Below are positions 16,826 through 25,678 of a stretch of DNA of 64,000 bases, piece after piece; positions within the stretch are counted from its first letter, which is position 1, and every line of letters begins with the position of its first letter. Under the pieces are notes generated by a model that saw only the letters and a program-made list of their open reading frames with translations, was not told the DNA's origin and did not search any database. The stretch comes from Actinocatenispora rupis (lineage in GTDB: Bacteria > Actinomycetota > Actinomycetes > Mycobacteriales > Micromonosporaceae). The stretch lies in NCBI RefSeq assembly GCF_016861975.1, contig NZ_BOMB01000017.1, positions 62,001 to 126,000 of the forward strand, read 5' to 3'. Both the position numbers and the translations under genes were made by a program.

Positions 16826-19480
16826 TCAGCGCTTGGTGGCCAGGTACAGCAGGCGGTTCTTGGTGAGGACGGCGAGGTGCGTGCCGTCGACCGTGCACGA
16901 CACGGGCAGGTCAGCGGTGTCCATGCGTACCGAGGAGGTGGTGGCGCCGGACGTCAGGTCGACCACGCGGGCCTGCCACTTTCCGTTGTCCGGGATGATC
17001 TGGAGGGCGTGCGACCCGTTCGCGGCCATCAGGTACGGGGAGCCGAGGTCGCGCGCCTTCCGCCCGGTACGCGGGTCGAGGACGTAGTTGGTGTCGCCGG
17101 GGCCGCCGAGCAGGTCGTCGAACGTGCTGTTGCCGCACACCGGCACCGTGCCGAACACGCGGCAGCCCGGGTCGACGGAGAACTTCACGGTGATCGGCCG
17201 GGCCCATGCCGCCTTCCCGTCCGCGGTCCGTACGCCCATCATCGTGTTGTCGTCGCTGCCGTCCGCGGACACGCACACGACGTGCTCGCCGCACGGGTGC
17301 ACGTCCTTGACCGACTCGCCGGGCGCCAGCCGGTACACCCACGCCTTGTGCAGATCCGTCAACCGGTACGCGGCGACCGCGGGTTGGCCGGGTGACGCCG
17401 AGTCGGTGAGCTCGCCGACCACCAGCCCGTCGTACGCGATCCAGTGTTCGGCGTCGACGGGCAGCGCGCCGGTGACCGTCGCCTTGCCGGTCGCGGCGTC
17501 GATCACCGCACCCTCGCCGTCGTGTGCGGTGACGAACCGCGAGGCGTCGGTGGTCAGCGACTCGGCCAGCGCGGACGGCCACACCGGTACGCCGTGCCTT
17601 CCGCTCGCGGTCGGCCAGCGCAGTACCGGGACGGCGCCGTGGCCCAGGCCGACGACCGTGTCGGTGGCCGACCCCGACCACTTCCGTTTCCCGGTACGCA
17701 GGTCGAAGCGGGCCGGGTGGTCGTGGAAGTCCGCCCGTACGGTCGCGACCACCTCGTGCCCGATGTACGTCACGTCGGTGTGGTCGCTCCAGTCGCCGGA
17801 CCAGAGCCGCGTGCCGCTGCGCGCATCGAGTACGACGCGCATGTCCTTGCCGGAGTTGGTCGCCGACCGCTTGGCGTCGAGTACGACGACGGTGTCGACG
17901 GCGGTGACCGCGAGGTCGGCCGGCGCGACCTTGACCGTGGTGGTCCAGCGCTGCCTGCCGTCCGCCTGGCCGACCGCGCGCACCACCGTGTTCTCGGTAC
18001 CGCCGACGGCGTAGTAGAACGCGCCGCCGCCGGCCGCGACCGCCGTCTTGCCGGTACCGCCGAGGGTGACCGGTTTGTCGCCGACCAGCGCGAGGGTGCC
18101 GGCGTCGCCCGACCCGGCGGCGTCGGTGCCGTTGCCCGTGCCGGCGTCGAGCAGGCCGCCGACCTTGCCGGACGCCCACCACAGCCCGCCGCCGACCAGC
18201 GCGACGACGAGCGTCGCGGCGACCACCGGCAGGATCCACGCCTTGTGTCCGGGGCCGCCGCGCCGCGGCGGGGGAGCCCACGCCGGCGGCGGCGCCCACG
18301 ACGAGGTCGCGCCGGGGCCCGGCTGGTTCGGGCCACCCGCGGGCACCGGGACCGGGAACGGCCGCGGTCCCGTCGTGGTCGGACCCGCCGGGCTCGTCGG
18401 CCCCTGGTACGCCGCGGCGGCCGGTCCGCTCCACTGTGGACTGTTCGGTGTGGACGGTCGTGACGGCTGGACCGACAGGACGGCGCCGAGGGCGACGGGC
18501 AGCTCGGGCTGCTCCGGGGTGGCCGGTGCGACGCCGAGCCGGGCGTGCAGTCTCGTTGCCACCAAAGGGATCCGGGACGATCCGCCGACCAGCAGGATGC
18601 CCGCGACCGGTCGGCCGGAACGGTCCGCGACCCGGCGCGCCTCGTCCACGGCGCGGTCCACCAGCGGGCCGGCGACCCGTTCCAGCTCGGTACGGGTCAG
18701 GTGCAGCTCACTGCCACCCGGTACGGACACCGGCGCGGTCGGCGTACGCGACAGCATCTCCTTGGCCTGGCGTACCTCGGCCCAGAACGCCTGCCGGTCG
18801 CGTCCACCCGCGGCACCGTCCGAGAGTCGTTGCCACAGCTCGGGATCGCGGTACGACACGAGCGCGCCGAGGTGGCCGACGAGCGCCGCGTCCACGTCGA
18901 CACCGCCCAGGTCGTCGAGGCCGCCGACGGCGACCACCGAACTGCCGTCCACCGCGGCGACGTCCACGGTGCCGCCGCCGAAGTCGAACACCAGCAACGC
19001 ACCGCCCGGCGGTACGGCCTGGCCCAGTACGCGGGTGTAGTAGGTGGCGGCGGCGACCGGCTCCTCGACGAGCCGTACGTCGCCGAGACCCGCCTCGCGT
19101 GCCGCGGCCCGCAGCAGCTCCCGGCGCGGGCCGCCCCAGTCGGCCGGGCAGCACAGCACCGTGGCGTCGGGGACGCCGGTCTCCGCGACGATCCGGCGCA
19201 ACGGCGCGGCGAGCAGCGACACCACCGGTACGGCGGTGTCGCCCAGCAGTACGGAACCCTCGTCGATGCGCCGCTTCGGATGCGGCTCGTACCGGTCGGG
19301 CGCGGCGACCGCGAGCCGTTGCGCGTCCCGGCCGACGGCGAGCGTGCCGTCGTCCTGCCGGTACACGCCGGAGGGCAGCAGCGGGGACGAGTCGAACAGC
19401 ACCGGTCGCGGCGCCTGCCCGTCCCGGGCGACCACCGCGACCGTGTGACTGGTACCGAGATCCACCGCGAGCAGGTTCAC
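16826..19480 (-). CDS. Hsp70-like ATPase fused through a membrane helix to a PQQ-type beta-propeller
   Basis: An 884-residue protein with an unusual layout. Residues 1 to about 395 form an Hsp70/actin-type ATPase: LLAVDLGTSHTVAVV (phosphate 1), LLVFDFGGGTVDVAAV (phosphate 2) and GILLVGGSSRIPLV (adenosine motif). A Pro/Gly-rich stretch follows (400-470), then one membrane helix (about 478-500, WILPVVAATLVVALVGGGLWW), then a repeat domain of Trp-rich blades (RQRWTTTVKV, TRLWSGDWSD, KRKWSG, HKAWVYRL, KAAWARPI) typical of PQQ/quinoprotein-like propellers. The Hsp70 part would be cytoplasmic and the propeller extracellular. It may sense an outside ligand or envelope state. GTG at 19480 gives the canonical Hsp70 N terminus. 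No DnaJ or GrpE is adjacent. Confidence 0.9.
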   Translation of the reverse strand: MNLLAVDLGTSHTVAVVARDGQAPRPVLFDSSPLLPSGVYRQDDGTLAVGRDAQRLAVAAPDRYEPHPKRRIDEGSVLLGDTAVPVVSLLAAPLRRIVAETGVPDATVLCCPADWGGPRRELLRAAAREAGLGDVRLVEEPVAAATYYTRVLGQAVPPGGALLVFDFGGGTVDVAAVDGSSVVAVGGLDDLGGVDVDAALVGHLGALVSYRDPELWQRLSDGAAGGRDRQAFWAEVRQAKEMLSRTPTAPVSVPGGSELHLTRTELERVAGPLVDRAVDEARRVADRSGRPVAGILLVGGSSRIPLVATRLHARLGVAPATPEQPELPVALGAVLSVQPSRPSTPNSPQWSGPAAAAYQGPTSPAGPTTTGPRPFPVPVPAGGPNQPGPGATSSWAPPPAWAPPPRRGGPGHKAWILPVVAATLVVALVGGGLWWASGKVGGLLDAGTGNGTDAAGSGDAGTLALVGDKPVTLGGTGKTAVAAGGGAFYYAVGGTENTVVRAVGQADGRQRWTTTVKVAPADLAVTAVDTVVVLDAKRSATNSGKDMRVVLDARSGTRLWSGDWSDHTDVTYIGHEVVATVRADFHDHPARFDLRTGKRKWSGSATDTVVGLGHGAVPVLRWPTASGRHGVPVWPSALAESLTTDASRFVTAHDGEGAVIDAATGKATVTGALPVDAEHWIAYDGLVVGELTDSASPGQPAVAAYRLTDLHKAWVYRLAPGESVKDVHPCGEHVVCVSADGSDDNTMMGVRTADGKAAWARPITVKFSVDPGCRVFGTVPVCGNSTFDDLLGGPGDTNYVLDPRTGRKARDLGSPYLMAANGSHALQIIPDNGKWQARVVDLTSGATTSSVRMDTADLPVSCTVDGTHLAVLTKNRLLYLATKR

Positions 19481-19675
19481 CGCGGCATCGTAGCCAGCGG
19501 CTCCGGCGGCAGAATTACCCACAGCGCCCGCGATCCCGTCGTACGCCGGGGATCCGTGTCGCGGAGGTCCCCTGCGGCGGCGACGCACCGCCGTCGTTTC
19601 GCCGCGCTTCGTGCTGGCGCGCCTCGTCTACGCTGCCCGGGATTCCTGTCACAACAACCTAAGGTGTTCTCTTTC

Positions 19676-19981
19676 ATGACCTACCCCCCACAGCCCGCGT
19701 CGTCCGGTACGAGTGACCCGAGTCAGGGCGAGCAGACGTACGGGGCGCCGGCCGAGCCGGTGAACGACAAGATCAATCCGATGGCCGTGGTCAGCCTCGT
19801 GTTCGGCCTGACCGGCTGCCTGTCGCTGTTCGGCATCGTCGCGGGTGTGCCGGCGCTGAAGCAGATCAAGCAGGACGGCGGTCGCGGGCGCGCTCTCGCG
19901 ATCACCGGCATCATCCTCGGTGCCGCGGTCAACGGCACCGCGGCGATCCTGATCGTCCTCTCGTTCGCGCTGGGCAAGTGA
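19676..19981 (+). CDS. Small membrane protein, DUF4190-like
   Basis: A 101-residue protein with a hydrophilic Pro/Ser/Gln-rich N terminus (1-35) and two membrane helices (about 40-60 and 75-98) joined by the charged loop KQIKQDGGRGRALA. The motif NPMAVVSLVFGLTGCLSLFGIVAGVPAL and GRALAITGIILG match the DUF4190 family of actinobacterial membrane proteins of unknown role. It is divergent from the Hsp70-propeller gene. A possible -10 TACGCT lies near 19629. The function is unknown. Confidence 0.85.
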   Translation: MTYPPQPASSGTSDPSQGEQTYGAPAEPVNDKINPMAVVSLVFGLTGCLSLFGIVAGVPALKQIKQDGGRGRALAITGIILGAAVNGTAAILIVLSFALGK

Positions 19982-20290
19982 CGCACGGCTGAGCTTCGCG
20001 GGGCGTCCTCGGGGCGCGCCCCGTCCGGTCGGGCCGCTCTGTCGCGGGGTGGCCCGACCGTCGGCAGCCGAGGCGCTGTTTCCGCTCCGCCGCCTCGGGA
20101 ACGCCTGGTCGGGAGGCGTGCCGGGGTATGGGTAGGCAGAGCTCTCGCATCACCCCGCCGTCGAACAGCGCGACCGAACGAGTCGATGCCGGGACACGGC
20201 GCCGGGAACGCTGGGCCGCCGAGCGACGCGGGACGCGCCGGTGGCACGAAAACCAGTGGGCGCAACGATTTCCGGCGCTACCGGTGCGGC
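19982..20290. other. Intergenic region with terminator hairpin
   Basis: It holds the hairpin at 20026-20060 and a short perfect palindrome GGGGCGCGCCCC at 20011-20022. I see no gene. Confidence 0.5.
20026..20060. terminator. Hairpin terminator after the DUF4190 gene
   Basis: A perfect 10-base-pair stem (CGGTCGGGCC and its complement) with a 15-base loop, placed 45 bases after the stop and facing the converging GNAT gene. Confidence 0.5.
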
Positions 20291-20854
20291 TCAGTGGGTA
20301 CGGGCCAGCCACTCCTCCCGGGTCACCGCGTACTCGACCTCGCCGTGCTCGGTACCGGGAAGTGGTTCGTCGAACGGCAGCTCGAACGTGCGGACGTGGC
20401 GCATGCCGACGGAGCGCATGGTGGCGCGGGAGCCGGCGTTGACGGCCATGGTCTCGGCGAAGATGCGGTCCAGGCCGAGGTCGGCGAACCCGTACCGGAG
20501 GAGTTCGCGGGAGCCCTCGCTGGCGAGGCCCTGCCGCCAGTACCGGCGCAGCAGCCGGTAGCCCAGCTCGGCCTGGCCCTCGACCGGGCCCTGGTCGGGG
20601 CGGTCCGGCGGTTCGAGGATCCACCAGCCGACGAACCGCCCGTCGACGCGTCCCGCCCAGAACCCGAGCCCCGCGACGCGGTCGGCGACGGACAGCCGGT
20701 GCCGGTGCTGCGTCACCACCTGCTCGCGGGTACGCGGGGGGCCGAGGTAGCGCATCACCTCGGGGTCGGCGTCGAGTTCGACCTCGTCGTCGAGGTGTTC
20801 GTCGGACAGCGGTTCGAGCACCAGGCGGGCGGTGCGGAGGGTGGGTTGGCTCAT
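20291..20854 (-). CDS. GNAT-family N-acetyltransferase (RimJ/RimL type)
   Basis: A 187-residue acetyl-CoA-dependent acyltransferase. It opens LRTARLVLEPLSDEHLDD as RimJ/RimL relatives do. The substrate strand GYRLLRRYWRQGLASEG near residue 100 is the acetyl-CoA pyrophosphate loop variant, and NAGSRATMRSVGMRHVRTF near 145 is the typical (A)xNxxSxxxxxxxGF region. The target, which could be a protein N terminus, an antibiotic or a small amine, cannot be read from sequence. I chose the ATG at 20854, as the longer frame adds an unrelated N terminus. It stands alone. Confidence 0.9.
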   Translation of the reverse strand: MSQPTLRTARLVLEPLSDEHLDDEVELDADPEVMRYLGPPRTREQVVTQHRHRLSVADRVAGLGFWAGRVDGRFVGWWILEPPDRPDQGPVEGQAELGYRLLRRYWRQGLASEGSRELLRYGFADLGLDRIFAETMAVNAGSRATMRSVGMRHVRTFELPFDEPLPGTEHGEVEYAVTREEWLARTH

Positions 20855-20958
20855 GCCGCGATTCTCACGTCCCGGGTCGGCCGCGGCAGCCGATTTTGCG
20901 GTGGCCACCGGCACACAACCTTCCCTGTCCTTCCCTTCTCAAGGTACGTTAGGACGCG

Positions 20959-21408
20959 ATGAAGGACGACATGTACTCGGTGGAGCAGGTCGCGGACTGG
21001 CTCGGGCTGCACGTGAAGACCGTGCGCGGCTACATCCGTTCCGGCCGGCTGCCCGCCGTACGGATCGGCAAGCAGTACCGGATCGCCCGTGCGGACGCGG
21101 CGGCGCTGGCCGGCCGTACCGAGCCCGCGGAGCCGGCCGGGCCGGCGACGGTGGAGGTGTCGAGCATCGTGCAGATCGACGGTGTGGACCGGGCGACGGC
21201 CGACCGGCTGGGCACGTTCGTGCTGGCCGGGGTGAACACCGGGCACGACCCCGCGCACCCGCTGCGGGTCCAGACGATCCACGACGAGGAGAGGAACCGG
21301 ATGAAGATCGTGGTGCTCGGCGACGCCGCCGCCACCGCCGACCTGCTGCGCCTGCTCGACGGCGTACTCGGCGGCGACGGCCCCGTGCCGGAGGTACGCC
21401 GTGGCTGA
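20959..21408 (+). CDS. Excisionase/MerR-type helix-turn-helix protein
   Basis: A 149-residue DNA-binding protein. Residues 5-52 are a winged helix of the excisionase/BldC kind: YSVEQVADWLGLHVKTVRGYIRSGRLPAVRIGKQYRI. The C-terminal half (70-145) is a small alpha/beta domain with the strand MKIVVLGDAAATADLLRLLDGVL, of unknown role. The DUF4180 gene overlaps its last eight bases, so the two are co-translated. This pair probably forms a regulator and its partner or effector. ATG follows an AGGAC site by four bases. Confidence 0.88.
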   Translation: MKDDMYSVEQVADWLGLHVKTVRGYIRSGRLPAVRIGKQYRIARADAAALAGRTEPAEPAGPATVEVSSIVQIDGVDRATADRLGTFVLAGVNTGHDPAHPLRVQTIHDEERNRMKIVVLGDAAATADLLRLLDGVLGGDGPVPEVRRG

Positions 21409-21763
21409 CGAACTGGTGCGGCGCGCCGGCGTGCCGGTGCTCATGTACGACGGGCCCCGGATCGCCACCACGAACGACGCGCTCGACCTGATCGGCGCGG
21501 CGTTCCTCGGGGCCGAGGTGGTCGCCGTACCGGCCGACCGGCTGTCCGACGACTTCTTCGCGCTCGGTACCCGGTTCGCCGGCGAGGTCATGCAGAAGTT
21601 CGTCAACTACCGGCTGCGGCTGGCCGTGGTCGGCGACATCTCCCGGCAGCTCGCTGACAGCGCGGCGCTGCGCGCGCTGGTACACGAGTCGAATCGCGCC
21701 GACCACGTGTGGTTCGTCCCCGATCTCGCCACGCTCGACGCGAAGCTGGCCGGCGTGGCGTGA
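21401..21763 (+). CDS. DUF4180 domain protein
   Basis: A 120-residue protein of the DUF4180 family: TTNDALDLIGAAFLGAEVV near residue 24, the invariant-looking FFALGTRFAGEVMQKFVNYR near 50, VVGDIS near 77 and ESNRADHVWFVPDL at the end. The family is often coded next to HTH genes and its activity is unknown. GTG start inside the preceding HTH gene. Coupled translation suggests that the two proteins act together. Confidence 0.88.
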   Translation: MADELVRRAGVPVLMYDGPRIATTNDALDLIGAAFLGAEVVAVPADRLSDDFFALGTRFAGEVMQKFVNYRLRLAVVGDISRQLADSAALRALVHESNRADHVWFVPDLATLDAKLAGVA

Positions 21764-21782
21764 TCGGTGAATGATTCCCCGG

Positions 21783-22154
21783 TCAGCGCCGGAGAAGCCG
21801 CGCAACAAATTGACCGATGACGATGTATATGAGCGCGGCGAGGCCGTAATTGAGCACCAGGCCGATCTTCGCGTCGTTCGGTGTGAATACGTCGCCGAAG
21901 CCGAGGACCAACACCTTCGCAAGGGTGTACACGAACTGCACGAAGCCGTTTCCCTGATTGGCGCCGGCCAACGTCAGGAACACGTGCAGGGCGAAGATCA
22001 CGGCGACGGCGCAGGTCACGCCCACGACGATGCGGGCGACCAGGGCCGCTCCCTCGCCACGCTGGCGCGGCGCGCGGGCGGGCGGCTGGTCATACGGCTG
22101 GGGGCCGGGATATCCCTGCTGGGGTCCGTTCCGGTGGTACTGGTCGTAGGACAT
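21783..22154 (-). CDS. Small membrane protein with two or three helices
   Basis: A 123-residue protein. The N-terminal 35 residues are Gln/Pro/Tyr-rich and cytoplasmic, followed by hydrophobic spans at about 38-62 (ALVARIVVGVTCAVAVIFALHVF), a short central span with VYTLAKVLVLGFGDVF, and 98-118 (LVLNYGLAALIYIVIGQFVA). It resembles common actinobacterial hypothetical membrane proteins; I do not assign a family. TACACT at 22162-22167 on the minus strand ends seven bases before the ATG, so the mRNA is probably leaderless. Confidence 0.82.
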   Translation of the reverse strand: MSYDQYHRNGPQQGYPGPQPYDQPPARAPRQRGEGAALVARIVVGVTCAVAVIFALHVFLTLAGANQGNGFVQFVYTLAKVLVLGFGDVFTPNDAKIGLVLNYGLAALIYIVIGQFVARLLRR

Positions 22155-22425
22155 GCGCGGCAGTGTAGTTGTGCCGGCGGACGGGCGAAACCCTGCCTTC
22201 CCGTCATATCGCCGCGGTACTTTGTGAACCGTCGGAGTCACTGCGGGTAAACGGGAGAATGGCTCGCTGAAACGCGACGCGAATTGCTCGTGCGCTTTTC
22301 GTACAAACGGGTCCGGGTGTTACAGGCTCCCACCCACTGATACCGTTTCGTGGTCCGGGACGTCACCGGCCCGCCCGGCGCCGCATCGGTACGGCGTCGG
22401 GACGGGCCGGGCCCGCGCCGGTGCG
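22155..22425. other. Intergenic region, locally AT-richer
   Basis: This 271-base stretch downstream of metE is less GC-rich than its surroundings around 22190-22330. An imperfect G+C hairpin at about 22367-22415 could end metE transcription. I see no gene. Confidence 0.4.
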
Positions 22426-24624
22426 TCAGCCGGCGCGGAGCGTGCGGGCCGCGGCGACCAGGTTCGTCAGCGCGGCGGTGACCTCCGGGTACGCGCGGGT
22501 CTTGAGACCGCAGTCCGGGTTCACCCAGACCCGGCCGGTGGGCAGGGCGGTGGTCGCCGCGCGCAGCTGCGCGACGATCTCGTCGGTGGACGGCACCCGT
22601 CGGGAGTGGATGTCGTACACGCCGGGGCCGAGCCCGCGGGCGAAGTCGCGTACGGCCGGCTCGCCGAGGATGCGGCCGTGCGAGCGGGCCGACTCGATGC
22701 TCGTCACGTCGGCGTCGAGCGCGTCGATCGCGGTGAGGATCTCGTCGGCGTCCGAGTAGCACAGGTGGGTGTGGATCTGCGTGGCGTCGCCGGCGCCGGA
22801 CGTGGCCTGCCGGTACGCGGCGACCGCCCAGTCCAGGTACGCCGCGCGCTCGGCGCCGCGCAACGGCAACAGTTCGCGCAGCGCGGGCTCGTCGACCTGG
22901 ACGATGCCGATGCCGGCCGCCTCCAGGTCGGCCACCTCGCCGCGGATCGCGTCCGCGACCTGGTGGACGACCGCCGGCAGCGGCAGGTCGGTCCGGACGA
23001 ACGACCACGCGACGATCGTCACCGGCCCGGTCAGCATGCCCTTCACCGGACGGTCGGTCAGCGACTGCGCGTACGTCGACCAGCCCACGGTGATCGGCGC
23101 CGCCCGGCGTACGTCACCGTGCAGGATCGGCGGCCGGGTGCAGCGCGACCCGTACGACTGGACCCAGCCGTGCCGGGTGACGGCGAACCCGTCGAGGTGC
23201 TCCGCGAAGTACTGGACCATGTCGTTGCGTTCGGGTTCGCCGTGCACGAGCACGTCGACGCCGAGCCGCTCCTGCAACCGCACCACCCGCTCGATCTCCG
23301 CGCGGATCAGCCCGTCGTACTCGGCGGCGCCGACGCGGCCGGCCGCCAGGTCGGCGCGGGTCGTACGCAGCTCGGCGGTCTGCGGGAACGACCCGATCGT
23401 GGTCACCGGCAGCTCGGGCAGCCCGAGCCGGGCCGCCTGCGCCGCGGCACGCACCGCGTACGGCGCGCGGGACACGACCGGTGGCGGCTCCACGGGCCGA
23501 GTCGGTGTCGGGGCGGCCGGCACCGACCCGGCGGTACCGGCGGCCAGCGCCACCACCTCGTCCACCTTCTGCGCCGCGAACGCCAGCCGGCCGGTCAGCT
23601 CCGCCGGCAGGTCCGGCTCCACCGCCAGGTCGTACGGGACGTGCAACAGCGAGCACGACGTGGCGACCGCGACCTGGCCCGCGATGCCGCGTACTCGGTC
23701 GAGCAGGGCGGTGGCCGCGACCGGATCGGTGCGCCACACGTCCCGGCCGGACACCACCCCGGCGACGAGCACCTTGTCCCGCAGCCCCGGCAGCGCCTCC
23801 GGTACGTCCCCGCGCACCAGGTCCACGCCGATCGCCTCGACCGGGCTGTCGGCCAGTACGGGCAGCGCCTCGCCCAACCCGCCGAAGTACGAGGCGACGA
23901 ACAGTGCCGGGCGTCGTGTCAGCCCACCCAGCCGCTCGTACGCCGCGGCCGTCGCGGCCAGTTCCGCCGGCGTACGGTCGGCGACCAGTGCCGGCTCGTC
24001 CAGCTGCACCCACGCCACGCCCTCGTCGGCGAGCGCCCCCAGCAGCTCCTCGTACGCGGTGAGCACGTCCGGCAGCCGGTCGAGCGGCGCGAAACCGTCC
24101 GGCGCGCCCGGGGCCGCCTCGGCCAGGAGCAGGAACGTGACCGGGCCGAGGAGTACCGGTCGGGTCTCGATGCCCAGCTCGCGCGCCTCGCGTACCTCGG
24201 CGACCGGCTTGCCGGGATCCGCCCGGAACGTCGTGTCCGGCCCGATCTCCGGTACGAGGTAGTGGTAGTTCGTGTCGAACCACTTCGTCATCCGCAGCGG
24301 CGGCAGCCCGTCCGCGCCGCGCGCCGCGGCGAACACGGTGTCCTCGGGCGTGTCCCGCACGTACCGGGCCGGCACCGCGCCGAGCGCCAGCGCCGCGTCG
24401 AGTACCTGGTCGTAGCTGGAGAAGGTGTTGGACACCGGGCCGGCGAGCCCGCGTCGCCGCAGGTCGGTCCAGGTGTCGGCGCGCAGCCGGCGCCCCGTGG
24501 CCCGCAGCTCGGCCAGCCCGGACCGGCCGTCCCAGTACGACTCCAGCGCGCGCTTCAGCTCGCGGCGCGGGCCGATCCGCGGGTACCCGAGGATCGTCGA
24601 GTCGGGGAACGGGGTGGTCGGCAT
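22426..24624 (-). CDS. metE: Cobalamin-independent methionine synthase
   Basis: A 732-residue 5-methyltetrahydropteroyltriglutamate-homocysteine methyltransferase. It transfers the methyl group of methyl-tetrahydrofolate to homocysteine as the last step of methionine synthesis. The N-terminal half has GYPRIGPRRELKRALE and MTKWFDTNYHYLVPE; the C-terminal catalytic half has TTIGSFPQT, HGEPERNDMVQYFAE, the zinc ligands in THLCYSD and VNPDCGLKTR, and ESARSHGR. All key residues are present and length is normal. ATG with GGGAGA site. It is divergent from a LysR regulator, a common arrangement for metE, so that protein is the likely controller. Confidence 0.97.
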   Translation of the reverse strand: MPTTPFPDSTILGYPRIGPRRELKRALESYWDGRSGLAELRATGRRLRADTWTDLRRRGLAGPVSNTFSSYDQVLDAALALGAVPARYVRDTPEDTVFAAARGADGLPPLRMTKWFDTNYHYLVPEIGPDTTFRADPGKPVAEVREARELGIETRPVLLGPVTFLLLAEAAPGAPDGFAPLDRLPDVLTAYEELLGALADEGVAWVQLDEPALVADRTPAELAATAAAYERLGGLTRRPALFVASYFGGLGEALPVLADSPVEAIGVDLVRGDVPEALPGLRDKVLVAGVVSGRDVWRTDPVAATALLDRVRGIAGQVAVATSCSLLHVPYDLAVEPDLPAELTGRLAFAAQKVDEVVALAAGTAGSVPAAPTPTRPVEPPPVVSRAPYAVRAAAQAARLGLPELPVTTIGSFPQTAELRTTRADLAAGRVGAAEYDGLIRAEIERVVRLQERLGVDVLVHGEPERNDMVQYFAEHLDGFAVTRHGWVQSYGSRCTRPPILHGDVRRAAPITVGWSTYAQSLTDRPVKGMLTGPVTIVAWSFVRTDLPLPAVVHQVADAIRGEVADLEAAGIGIVQVDEPALRELLPLRGAERAAYLDWAVAAYRQATSGAGDATQIHTHLCYSDADEILTAIDALDADVTSIESARSHGRILGEPAVRDFARGLGPGVYDIHSRRVPSTDEIVAQLRAATTALPTGRVWVNPDCGLKTRAYPEVTAALTNLVAAARTLRAG

Positions 24625-24691
24625 GGCATCTCCCTGGTCGCGGCGGTTGTCCGGTCCCGGCACGTTAGCCGTCCCGCCGGCGCACGCCCGC

Positions 24692-24706
24692 CATGCATTC
24701 GGCATG
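24692..24706. promoter_or_regulatory. Inverted repeat between metE and the LysR gene
   Basis: CATGC and its complement GCATG flank five bases. The site lies in the 111-base divergent promoter region, 68 bases from metE and 30 from lysR. It is a candidate site for the LysR protein, though it does not match the usual T-N11-A exactly. Confidence 0.4.
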
Positions 24707-24735
24707 CTTATCGTCGGATGGAACCGGGGGGAGCG

Positions 24736-25629
24736 ATGGACGGCATGCCGGCGCTGCGCGACGTGCGCTGCTTCGCCGTGGTCGCCGAACACCGCAGCTT
24801 CTCCCGCGCCGCGCGGACGCTCCGGCTCTCCCAACCGGCGGTCAGCCAGGCGATCGGGCGACTCGAACGCGCCGTCGGGCACCGCCTGTTCGAGCGGTCC
24901 AGCCGGGACGTACGACTGTCCGCCGTGGGACGGACGCTGCTGCCGCGGGCGGAGGCGCTGCTGGCCGAGGCCGCCGCGTTCGCCGAGGCAGCCGGGCGGG
25001 CGACGGCGGCGACCCGGCCGACCATCACGCTTGCTTATCCAACCCTCCTCGGTACGTTCGCCGCACGGCTCGCGCGCCGGATGGCCGGCCGCGACACCGG
25101 CGTCGAGGTCGTACTGCGCGCCGCCGGCCAGCGCGCCGCGGCCGAGGCGGTCGCCGCGGGGGAGGTCGGCGCCGCGATCCTCGCCGCACCCGTCCCCGCC
25201 GGGCTCGCCGGCGTCCCGCTGTTCACCGTGGCGATCGACCGCCTCGCCGTACCGGCCGCGGACCCGCTCGGCGGTCACCGCACCGTACGGCTCGGCGCGC
25301 TGACCGGCCGCCGCGTCCTCGTCCCCGGCGAGCGGCCGCCCGGCGGACCGTGGCCGGCGCTGGTCGCCGCGCTGCCCACCGGTACCGCGTGGTCCGTCGG
25401 GCCCGACCCCGACGACCTCGCCGCGCTCGACCTCGTCGCCGCGGGCAACGCCGTACTCCCGCTCCCGTCGCTGCTCGCCGACACCGTCCGCCGCCCCGAC
25501 GTACGGTTCGTGCCGCTCGCCGACCCACCACCGCCGCTGCGTTTCCGCCTCGCGTCCCGCCCGGATGCGCCGGACCCGGCCCTGCTCGCACTCGTCCAGG
25601 CCGTCCACCACCTCCTCCGTACCCGCTGA
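24736..25629 (+). CDS. LysR-family transcriptional regulator
   Basis: A 297-residue LysR regulator. The winged HTH covers residues 5-62 (CFAVVAEHRSFSRAARTLRLSQPAVSQAIGRLE, LFERSSRDVRLSAVGRTLL). The effector domain follows, with a shorter second lobe than usual. I chose the ATG after a GGGGGGAG site; an ATG at 24718 six bases after a possible -10 (TATCGT) would give a leaderless form with six more residues. It is divergent from metE and converges with the cupin gene. Control of methionine synthesis is inferred from position. Confidence 0.9.
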   Translation: MDGMPALRDVRCFAVVAEHRSFSRAARTLRLSQPAVSQAIGRLERAVGHRLFERSSRDVRLSAVGRTLLPRAEALLAEAAAFAEAAGRATAATRPTITLAYPTLLGTFAARLARRMAGRDTGVEVVLRAAGQRAAAEAVAAGEVGAAILAAPVPAGLAGVPLFTVAIDRLAVPAADPLGGHRTVRLGALTGRRVLVPGERPPGGPWPALVAALPTGTAWSVGPDPDDLAALDLVAAGNAVLPLPSLLADTVRRPDVRFVPLADPPPPLRFRLASRPDAPDPALLALVQAVHHLLRTR

Positions 25630-25678
25630 CCTCGGGGTCGGCGCGGCCGCCGGAAGGTGTGCGGATCGCGCGGGTGGG

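Noticed and set aside
22200-22340. Foreign DNA island because of lower GC
   Set aside because: The stretch is only about 140 bases and intergenic, which is normal for promoter or terminator DNA in actinomycetes.
24625-24735. Cobalamin riboswitch before metE
   Set aside because: The intergenic gap is too short and lacks a B12-box-like sequence.
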